Below, piece by piece: positions 41,068 through 47,760 of a stretch of DNA of 64,000 nt (the first letter of the stretch is position 1; each line of letters starts with the position of its first letter). Below the pieces are notes generated by a model. It worked only from the letters and a program-made list of their open reading frames with translations, did not search any database and was not told where the DNA came from. Source of the DNA: Streptomyces spinosus (GTDB lineage: Bacteria > Actinomycetota > Actinomycetes > Streptomycetales > Streptomycetaceae); the NCBI RefSeq assembly GCF_020400655.1, contig NZ_JAINRC010000022.1, positions 62,001 through 126,000 on the forward strand. Direction: 5' to 3'. Made by a program: the position numbers and the translations under genes.

Positions 41068-41904
41068 ATGACCCCTGCCGTTCCCGCCCCCGCCCCGCCG
41101 GCCCCCGTGGGCCGACTGCGGCTGGCCGCGATCATCATGCGGGCCGGTCTGCGCAGCCAGCTGGCCAACCGCGCCGACTTCGCGATGGCCGTCGCCAACG
41201 GCGTCACCTACCAGATCACTGTGCTGCTCTTCGCGGCGGTCATCTTCAGCCGCTTCCCCGCCCTGGCGGGCTGGGACCTCGGAGAGATCCTGCTGATCAG
41301 CAGCATCCGCATGATGGGCCACGGCCTGTACATGCTCTTCTTCGGCAACCTCGGGCTCGTCCCGCACCTGGTGCGGGAAGGCCGCTTCGAGGCGTTCCGC
41401 ACCCGGCCCGCACCGGTGCTGCTCCAGGTCTTCACCTACGAGGCGCCGATCAACGCGGTGGGGGACCTCGTCGTCGCCGCCGCCTCGTTCGGCGTGTGCC
41501 TGTCCCTGCTGGACATGACGTGGTCCGTGGCGGCGATGGCCTTCCTGGCCCTCGCGGTGGCCGGCGCGACCGTGCTCGAACTCGGTCTCAACCTGCACAT
41601 CGCGGCGCTGGTCCTGCGGTTCAGGGGCAGCGAGTCCCTGTTCTTCTGGCTGGACAACACGGCCGGCAACTTCGGCAACTACCCGCTGGCGGTGTTCCCG
41701 ACGGTCCTCCAGGCGGCGTTCACCTTCGGCATCCCCATCGCGTTCGCCGGTTACTACCCCGCGGCCTGGCTCACGGGCCACACGGACACCGTTCCGTTCA
41801 CCCCGCTCCTGGTCCACCTGTCCGCGCCGGTCGCGGCCCTGGTCCTGGCGTCGGGGCTCGCCACGTGGCGACGGTGCCTGGCGTGGTACTCCCGCAACGG
41901 ATGA
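41068..41904 (+). CDS. ABC-2 type permease, second subunit
   Basis: 278-residue membrane protein, six helices, paired with the preceding permease three bases upstream. The segment LVPHLVREGRFEAFRTRPAPVLLQVF corresponds to the RDGSVVFWFVRPL segment of the first subunit, a conserved cytoplasmic loop of this family. Last gene of the operon; a hairpin follows. Confidence 0.85.
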   Translation: MTPAVPAPAPPAPVGRLRLAAIIMRAGLRSQLANRADFAMAVANGVTYQITVLLFAAVIFSRFPALAGWDLGEILLISSIRMMGHGLYMLFFGNLGLVPHLVREGRFEAFRTRPAPVLLQVFTYEAPINAVGDLVVAAASFGVCLSLLDMTWSVAAMAFLALAVAGATVLELGLNLHIAALVLRFRGSESLFFWLDNTAGNFGNYPLAVFPTVLQAAFTFGIPIAFAGYYPAAWLTGHTDTVPFTPLLVHLSAPVAALVLASGLATWRRCLAWYSRNG

Positions 41905-41921
41905 CCGGGGCCGCCCGGGAC

Positions 41922-41943
41922 GTGCCCGCGGCCGGGCGGGCAC
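41922..41943. terminator. Hairpin at the operon end
   Basis: Arms GTGCCCGC (41922-41929) and GCGGGCAC (41936-41943) close a six-base loop. It lies between the convergent permease and AraC genes and could serve both. Confidence 0.5.
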
Positions 41944-41971
41944 CTGCTGCGGGGCCCGCGCAACGCGGCCT

Positions 41972-42988
41972 TCACCACCTTGCGCCCGCCCCCTGGAGCG
42001 GCGCGGGAGCGGTGGCCGTGAGCACGGCGGAGTTCCGCCACTCGGCGGGGGAGACGCCGTAGGCGGCGCGGAACACCCGGCTGAAGTGCGAGGCGCTCGT
42101 GAACCCCCAGCGGTGGGCCACCGCGGCGATCGTGAGCTCCGCCGACCGGCGGGCCAGGTCGCTGCGGCAGCGTTCCAGTCTGCGCTTCTGTATCCACCGG
42201 CTGACGGTGATGTTCTCCAGCTCGAACAGTTTGTGCAGATAGCGGACCGAGATGTGGTGGGCCCGGGCGATGGCGTCCGGCGTCAGCTCCCGGTCCGACA
42301 GGTGCTGCTCGATGTAGGCCCGGATGCGCAGCAGCGACATCCGGGCGGCGGCCGGGTTGTCCGAGGAGGGCTTGCCGAGCCGCTCCTCGGCCAGGGTCTG
42401 CACCATGTCCACGACGTTGCGGGCGATCGACTCGCCCGTCCGCTGCGGATACGTCGCGGCGGTCTCCACGAGCCGGGACAGCAACGGCGTCAGCAACGTG
42501 CCGAGCGCCGACTCGCCTCCGAGCGGCGCGGCGGTGATCCGCCGCAGGTCGGATTCGCCCAGGTCCAGGACGTGCCGTGGCAGGACGAGGGACTTCGTCT
42601 GGAACGGTTGCGGGAAGGTCAGCCGCAGAGGGCGCGCCCTGTCGTAGACGAAGAGCGTCCCCGACCCCACGTGCACGTCGCGCTCGTCCTGCTCGATCCG
42701 GGCGTTCCCCCTGCTGAGCAGCATCACGACGACGTGGTGGTCGTCGGCGCTCCCGGCGATGAGGCGTCGGGTGCGGAGGGTCCGCATGGGGTCGCCCTCC
42801 ACCGTGACGCCCCGGATGCGGCCCAGCGGTGACGTACGGATCGTGCCGGCGTACACCTCGCCGGGAACGCTGATGTCGACGGCTCCGAAGGTCCGGGACA
42901 GCGCCTCCCGCCAGTACGCCCGTCGGCGGTGGGCCGGCACCGAGTCCGTGGTGTGCAGGGTGGTTGATGGTTCCGGCGACATGGACAC
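41972..42988 (-). CDS. AraC-family regulator
   Basis: 338-residue regulator with an N-terminal AraC-binding-like domain (AHRRRAYWREALSRTFGAVDISVPG, GTLFVYDRARPLRLTFPQPFQTKSLVLPRHVLDL) and a C-terminal double helix-turn-helix (IARAHHISVRYLHKLFELENITVSRWIQKRRLERCRSDL..., IAAVAHRWGFTSASHFSRVFRAAYGVSPAEWR). It faces the biosynthetic operon tail to tail. Whether it controls that operon is unknown. Confidence 0.9.
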   Translation of the reverse strand: MSMSPEPSTTLHTTDSVPAHRRRAYWREALSRTFGAVDISVPGEVYAGTIRTSPLGRIRGVTVEGDPMRTLRTRRLIAGSADDHHVVVMLLSRGNARIEQDERDVHVGSGTLFVYDRARPLRLTFPQPFQTKSLVLPRHVLDLGESDLRRITAAPLGGESALGTLLTPLLSRLVETAATYPQRTGESIARNVVDMVQTLAEERLGKPSSDNPAAARMSLLRIRAYIEQHLSDRELTPDAIARAHHISVRYLHKLFELENITVSRWIQKRRLERCRSDLARRSAELTIAAVAHRWGFTSASHFSRVFRAAYGVSPAEWRNSAVLTATAPAPLQGAGARW

Positions 42989-43139
42989 CCCCGTCTTTCA
43001 CCATGCTCTCTCCGGCACCCATGCTGTCAGCGCGAGCGAGGGCGTGGCATCGCGTGAATCAGTGAGACCACCGGTAAGACCAGGGCAGTCCGGGTGAGGT
43101 CGACCCCGCCCCGCGCCAGGTGCGAGGCACACGAACATA

Positions 43140-43157
43140 CTGGATTGACCAATCCAG
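43140..43157 (+). promoter_or_regulatory. TetR operator palindrome
   Basis: CTGGATTGACCAATCCAG is an 18-bp perfect inverted repeat (arms CTGGATTG/CAATCCAG, centre AC) 18 bases before the TetR start at 43176. It contains TTGACC, a possible -35 element. The half-site CAATCCAG recurs before the SDR gene at 43866. Confidence 0.8.
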
Positions 43158-43175
43158 AAGGTGTAGCGTGTGGCC

Positions 43176-43751
43176 ATGGGACGCACCAGGGAGTTCGACG
43201 CCGAGCAGGCCGTCGACCGCGCGATGGACCTGTTCTGGCGCCGCGGCTACGCCGACACATCCCTGCAGGACCTCCTGAAGGAACTGGCGATAGGCAGCGG
43301 CAGCCTCTACGCGGCGTTCGGATCGAAGGAACAGCTCTACGTCAGGGCCCTGGAACGCTACTGCGCGCTCCAGGCCGCGGCTCTCGTGGAGGGCCTGGAG
43401 AACGCGACCGAGATACGGCCCGCGGTGCGCCGGGTCCTGACGGGCATGATCGAAGCGGACCTGGCCGACCCCTCCCGAGGCTGCCTCGTGGTCAGCGCCG
43501 CCACCGAGCGCGGCGACGACCCCGCCACGGTGGAACGCGTCGCCGCCGCCATGCGCAATGTCGAGTCGGCCCTGGCGGGTGCGCTGGAGCGGGCGCGGGC
43601 GCGGGGCGAACTGCCGGCCGACAAGAACCCCGTGGAACTGGCCCGCTTCCTGACCACCTTCGTCCAGGGGCTCCGCGTCGTCGGCCAGGCGCGTCTCGGC
43701 CGGTCCTTCACGGAGGACGCCGTCGAGACCGCGATGCGCGTCCTGGACTGA
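43176..43751 (+). CDS. TetR/AcrR-family repressor
   Basis: 191-residue regulator of the AcuR/NemR-like subgroup: RTREFDAEQAVDRAMDLFWRRGYADTSLQDLLKELAIGSGSLYAAFGSKEQLYVRALERY, with a C-terminal TetR_C domain (GCLVVSAATERGDDPATVERVAAAMRNVE). ATG 43176 stands six bases after TAGCGT, suggesting a leaderless transcript; GTG 43170 is an alternative. Probably represses itself and the downstream SDR gene. Confidence 0.9.
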   Translation: MGRTREFDAEQAVDRAMDLFWRRGYADTSLQDLLKELAIGSGSLYAAFGSKEQLYVRALERYCALQAAALVEGLENATEIRPAVRRVLTGMIEADLADPSRGCLVVSAATERGDDPATVERVAAAMRNVESALAGALERARARGELPADKNPVELARFLTTFVQGLRVVGQARLGRSFTEDAVETAMRVLD

Positions 43752-43865
43752 GCCCGGCCGCTCCCCGCACCCGCACCCCGCCCCCGCACCCCGGACCACG
43801 TCGCATCACACCGGCGCGTCGCGGCGTGCCCGCCGTGCCGCCGCCCGCGCTGATACTTTAACAAT

Positions 43866-43873
43866 CAATCCAG
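43866..43873 (+). promoter_or_regulatory. Half-operator before the SDR gene
   Basis: CAATCCAG, one arm of the 43140 palindrome, lies 15 bases before the SDR start, directly upstream of the AAAAGGA ribosome site. The other arm is not conserved. The surrounding 43850-43875 is A/T-rich and promoter-like. Confidence 0.45.
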
Positions 43874-43887
43874 AAAAGGATGACGTC

Positions 43888-44682
43888 ATGGAACTGCACC
43901 TGAAGGACAAAGTCGCCGTCGTCACCGGAGCGAGCAAGGGCATCGGTCTGGCCGTCGTCGAGGCGATGAGCCGCGAGGGCGTCCGCGTCGTCGCCGGAAG
44001 CCGCAACTCCACGCCGGAACTCGACGCGCTGCGCGACACCTACGGTGTCACCGTCGTCCAGGTCGACCTCTCCACCGCCGAGGGAGCCGAGACCCTGGTC
44101 CGGCGCGCCGTGGAACAGCACGACCGGATCGACATCCTCGTGAACAACCTCGGCGCCGCCGAGCCGCGCAACGGATTCCTCGAGGTCGACGACGCGGAGT
44201 GGCGACGGATCTTCGATCTGACCTTCTTCAGCGCCGTGCGCACCAGCCGGGCCGCGCTGCCCCACCTCATGGGGGCCGACGGCGCGGCGATCGTCAACAT
44301 CAGCTCCATCAACGCACGGCTCCCCTTCCCGATGGTCGTGGACTACTCGGCCGCCAAGGCCGCGCTGACCAGCCTCAACAAGACCCTGTCCGAGGAGTTC
44401 GCACCGCGCGGCGTCCGCGTCAACGCGGTCTCACCCGGACCGGTCCGCACGCCCTTCTGGACGGCGCCGGGGGGCTTCGCCGACGCCACGGCGGCCGCCG
44501 CCGGCACCACGGCCCAGGAGGCGCTCGACGTGGTGGTGCCGCGGAACATGGGCATCAGCACGGGCCGGATCACCGAACCGCACGAAGTCGCCGACCTCGT
44601 CCTCTTCCTGGCCTCACCGCTGGCGGCCAACATCACCGGCACCGAGATCCTCGTCGACGGCGGACAGACCAAGACACTCTGA
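43888..44682 (+). CDS. SDR-family oxidoreductase
   Basis: 264-residue classical SDR: VVTGASKGIGLAV cofactor motif, NNLGAAEP, catalytic Ser in INISSINARLPF, YSAAK (YxxxK) and GTEILVDGGQTKTL. It is 136 bases downstream of the TetR gene on the same strand and carries that regulator's half-site in its leader, so it is the likely regulated enzyme. Substrate unknown. Confidence 0.93.
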   Translation: MELHLKDKVAVVTGASKGIGLAVVEAMSREGVRVVAGSRNSTPELDALRDTYGVTVVQVDLSTAEGAETLVRRAVEQHDRIDILVNNLGAAEPRNGFLEVDDAEWRRIFDLTFFSAVRTSRAALPHLMGADGAAIVNISSINARLPFPMVVDYSAAKAALTSLNKTLSEEFAPRGVRVNAVSPGPVRTPFWTAPGGFADATAAAAGTTAQEALDVVVPRNMGISTGRITEPHEVADLVLFLASPLAANITGTEILVDGGQTKTL

Positions 44683-44836
44683 GGCATCGCACCGCGAAGA
44701 ACGGAGCCCGTCGCCGTGAGCATGCCGCCCGCCCGGTCCCGGCCACCGTGGACGCCGGACGCCGACGCCGCACAGGACACAGTCGTGCGCGTCACCGATA
44801 ATGCTGGTCCCGGGCCGGCGAGAAGAGGACGTGGTG

Positions 44837-45505
44837 GTGCAGGTGGCGACCGTCGACACCCGCGGGTTCTGGGAGCTGCTGCGGGCGATCCCGGTGCCGG
44901 ACGACGCGGAGTTCCTGTACGGGCCCGAACCGGACGGCCGGCTGCGCGAACACAACCTTCGGCGCTACCACGAGCTGACGGCCGCCTCGATGGCCGGGGG
45001 CGGCCCGCGGGTGATGATGGTGGGTGAGGCACCCGGCTACCGCGGGCACACCGTGTCGGGCGTGCCTTTCACCAGCGTGCGGCAGTTGACGGCCCGGCCG
45101 GGGCTCATCACCGGGGCCGCGCGGGGTGACGGGTTCGCGGTGCCGGAGCATCCTGCCGCGAACTGGGAGCAGTCCTCCGGGATCGTCTGGCGGGCCCTGG
45201 CCGCGTGGCACGGACCGCTCCCGCTGATGTGGGCGATCTACCCCAACCACCCGCACGAACCGGGCCACCCGGCGACCAACCGGGCGCCCAGGGCGACCGA
45301 GGTGGCCGCCGGCACACCGATCGTGCTCGCACTGGCGGAGGCGTTCGGCATCACGAACTTCGTCGCGGTGGGCCGCAAGGCGCAAGGCGCCCTGGCCCGC
45401 GCCGGCATCGAGGCGACCCCCGTCCGCCACCCAGCCCAGGGCGGCGCCCGTGCGTTCACCGAGCAGCTCGCCGCGTACAACGCCACTTCCCGCGGGGCGC
45501 GCTGA
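44837..45505 (+). CDS. Uracil-DNA-glycosylase-superfamily protein
   Basis: 222-residue protein with the UDG-like alpha/beta fold: motif A in VMMVGEAPGYRGHTVSGVPFTS and motif B in VRHPAQGGARAF (HP near the end, as in the HPSPL-type motif). TNFVAVGRKAQGALARAGIEA between them is also typical. It lacks the four-cysteine cluster of the Fe-S uracil glycosylases. GTG 44837 is chosen because AGAGGA lies seven bases upstream; ATG 44801 is possible. Role in base-excision repair is inferred only. Confidence 0.75.
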   Translation: MQVATVDTRGFWELLRAIPVPDDAEFLYGPEPDGRLREHNLRRYHELTAASMAGGGPRVMMVGEAPGYRGHTVSGVPFTSVRQLTARPGLITGAARGDGFAVPEHPAANWEQSSGIVWRALAAWHGPLPLMWAIYPNHPHEPGHPATNRAPRATEVAAGTPIVLALAEAFGITNFVAVGRKAQGALARAGIEATPVRHPAQGGARAFTEQLAAYNATSRGAR

Positions 45506-45681
45506 CCCTCGCAGCCGGGGGACGCGCGAGCGCGGTGAGGGGGCCGTGCTCCCCACCTCGCCGGCCGATGTGGCCCGCCACCCGTCACCGGCACCGCAAG
45601 ACCGCTCCGGTAGCGGAAACGGTGACACCGCACCTGCGCGGTTACGGGAAGTCCGAGGGGGGCGGCGCGGTCCACGCCGGG

Positions 45682-46419
45682 TCAGCCGGATGTCGGGCGC
45701 AGGATCAGGCAGAGGAAACCGAAGGCGTCCCGGTAGACGCGCAGCCATTCGTCGCGGTGGGTGGTGGCCGCTGCGAGCGCCTCGGAACCGTCCGGATCGT
45801 CGGGGTGGTCCAGGGCCCATGAGGCCAACGCGCCCGTCCAGGCCCATTCGTAGTCGTCGAGCTCGCGGCGTGTGCTGATGTGCCCGTGGACGGGGGTCCA
45901 CCCGTCGGCGATGACGCGATCCATGGTGGTCGGCAGGTCGGCGAGGTCCCCGAGCATCTCGACGGCTTCGCAGGAGGGCTCGTGTGCCCAGAATCCGTCA
46001 CCGATCAGGACGCGTCCCCCGGGAGCCAGGTGCTTGCGGGCCGCCGCGAGAGTGGGAAGCAGGCCACCGAAGGCGTGCGTGGCGCCGACACTGAGCACCA
46101 GGTCGAACGCGTGGGAGGCGGCGAAGTCGGCGGCGTCCTCGTGGTGGAGCAGGAGGCGCTCGTGAACGCCATGGGCGCGCGCGGTGTCACGGGCGTGCGC
46201 CAGCGAGCCCTCGGAGACGTCGACGCCCTCGGCCCGCACCTGCGGATGCGTGCTCAGGGCACGCACGAGCCACTCTCCGCCGCCGCAACCGAGGTCGAGT
46301 ATGCGGGCGGCGCCGCGCGGGATGCCGCGCTCCAGCAGTCGGCGCACCGAGTCGTCGTCGAGCGGGGCCGCGATCGGATGATCGGCATGGGCGAGCCTGG
46401 AGATCTGTTCACGGTTCAC
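45682..46419 (-). CDS. SAM-dependent methyltransferase
   Basis: 245-residue class I methyltransferase: ILDLGCGGGEWLVRALSTHP (motif I), AEGVDVSEGSLAHARDTARA, FDLVLSVGATHAFGG and LAPGGRVLIGDGFWAHEP. The YEWAWTGALASWALDHPDD and EWLRVYRDAFGFLCLILRP ends are conserved in a Streptomyces-specific group. GTG 46419 is the start that keeps NREQISRLAHADHPIAAPLDD. Acceptor unknown. Confidence 0.85.
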   Translation of the reverse strand: MNREQISRLAHADHPIAAPLDDDSVRRLLERGIPRGAARILDLGCGGGEWLVRALSTHPQVRAEGVDVSEGSLAHARDTARAHGVHERLLLHHEDAADFAASHAFDLVLSVGATHAFGGLLPTLAAARKHLAPGGRVLIGDGFWAHEPSCEAVEMLGDLADLPTTMDRVIADGWTPVHGHISTRRELDDYEWAWTGALASWALDHPDDPDGSEALAAATTHRDEWLRVYRDAFGFLCLILRPTSG

Positions 46420-46526
46420 CGGCGGAGCCTGACACGTGGAGAGGCCGAACGCACCTGCTTTTCCTCCGGCGCCGGAACACCGCCGGGCGACCACCGGCAC
46501 CACACACCCTGATCAATGGATGGTGC

Positions 46527-46599
46527 TGTGTGCGGGGGTGCGCTCACCCGCGCACACAACGGGCGCCCGAAGGTGCGCGGGCGGGCGACCGCCCGCGCA
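46527..46599 (-). terminator. Two hairpins after the hydrolase gene
   Basis: The first hairpin (46527-46557) pairs GTGTGC and GCACAC ends through an imperfect stem. The second is a perfect 11-bp stem, TGCGCGGGCGG (46574-46584) with CCGCCCGCGCA (46589-46599), closed by a GCGA tetraloop. They lie downstream of the hydrolase stop at 46680 on the minus strand. Confidence 0.55.
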
Positions 46600-46679
46600 T
46601 CCGACCGGACGCGCCGGCTGTCGACACGGGTGGCGGCGACCGGGCCGGCGAGCCGGACGCCGCACCGCGCACCCCGGGC

Positions 46680-47453
46680 CTACGAGGTCGACGACGAGGT
46701 GGTCGGCCGGCCGAGGTGGCGGGCGAAGAACCGGACCGCGCTGTCGGCCTCGAACCTGGGCAGCTCCTTGTGCCGGCCCGAGTTCACGTGCAACGACTTC
46801 TCCTTCGAGGCGAAGGCGTCGAACAGCGCGAGCCCCTCCTCGCGCGAAATGTGCTCGTCGTCCCACTGCAGGTCGAACTCGATCGGGATGGTGATCAGCT
46901 TTGCCTTCTCGGCCAGGACATCGGGCCAGTGCTGACCGAAGACCGCGGCGGTGATCCTGGGCTCGACCGCCACGAACGGTATGCCGATCGCGGTTCCCAT
47001 GTTGATGCCCCAGAAGCCGACCGGTCCGTCGGGGCCGATCTCCGGCAGGTCCTGGAGGGCGTCCAGGGTCGCCCGGTACTCGGGTACGGCGAGGCCGGCC
47101 AGGTGGTCGTTGTAGCGCACGACGATCGGGCCTTCCGGCTCGCCCGCCGCCCGGGCCCGGAACAGCTCGGCGATCTCCGCCTCGTCGTGCGCCGTCCGCG
47201 GCCGGTCGCCGTGACCTGGCGCGTCGATGACGGCGACGTGGAAGCCGCAGCCGGTCACGAGGAGCCGGGCGCGGCCGGACATCGCCGGATGCTTCTTGTG
47301 GTTGCCTCCGCCGTGGGCCATGAGGACCAGGGGTGCGCGATCGGCCGTGCCGGAGGCCGGCGACCAGAGAACGCCGGGGACGCCGCTCACGGTGAAGTCG
47401 CGTTCGACCATGCCGTCCGACGACGACTCGCCGGTGAATCGCAGAGAGTGCAC
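46680..47453 (-). CDS. Alpha/beta hydrolase with Ser-to-Asn nucleophile change
   Basis: 257-residue protein of the dienelactone-hydrolase-like alpha/beta group: LVLMAHGGGNHKKHPAM, VAVIDAPGHGDRP, IPIEFDLQWDDEHISREEGLALFDAF and LHVNSGRHKELPRFE carry the oxyanion, acid and His elements. The nucleophile elbow, expected GxSxG, reads GINMGT (codon AAC; Ser AGC is one transition away). The protein is otherwise intact, so it is either catalytically silent, repurposed, or recently mutated. A 17-codon frame with a strong ribosome site lies 55 bases upstream. Confidence 0.85.
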   Translation of the reverse strand: MHSLRFTGESSSDGMVERDFTVSGVPGVLWSPASGTADRAPLVLMAHGGGNHKKHPAMSGRARLLVTGCGFHVAVIDAPGHGDRPRTAHDEAEIAELFRARAAGEPEGPIVVRYNDHLAGLAVPEYRATLDALQDLPEIGPDGPVGFWGINMGTAIGIPFVAVEPRITAAVFGQHWPDVLAEKAKLITIPIEFDLQWDDEHISREEGLALFDAFASKEKSLHVNSGRHKELPRFEADSAVRFFARHLGRPTTSSSTS

Positions 47454-47508
47454 AGGATGATGCCTTTCGGGAGTGCCCTGTTGTCGAGCGCTCCCGGCGA
47501 CACCTACG

Positions 47509-47562
47509 TCAGCCGCCGGCCGTGATGGGAAGAGGGAGCACCCATGTCGATACAGCGTTCAC
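47509..47562 (-). CDS. Possible 17-residue upstream peptide
   Basis: From GTG 47562 the frame encodes MNAVSTWVLPLPITAGG and stops. A perfect GAGGAGG lies about eight bases before it, a better ribosome site than most genes here have. It ends 55 bases before the hydrolase start on the same strand. It could be a leader peptide or chance. The rest of 47563-47760 shows no gene. Confidence 0.35.
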   Translation of the reverse strand: MNAVSTWVLPLPITAGG

Positions 47563-47760
47563 GGGTCTCACCTCCTCGGGCGGTGTCACGGTCGACCGGA
47601 AAGCTACCAACCCGGTGATCACTCATCAACCCTTTTTCCGTCAGGTCGTCAGGTGACCGTGCCGTCCGGGCCGTGCCGCCACGACCAGGCCCGGCCGGCA
47701 CGGCCGGCAAGCCGCCCCGCCTCACCGGGCCTCACGCTCGCAGGTCCGGTCGCCGCCGTC

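Noticed and set aside
31140..41904. Pyrrolnitrin gene cluster
   Set aside because: Only a PrnB-like gene is present. No PrnA or PrnC halogenase and no PrnD oxygenase was found, while other genes are foreign to pyrrolnitrin synthesis.
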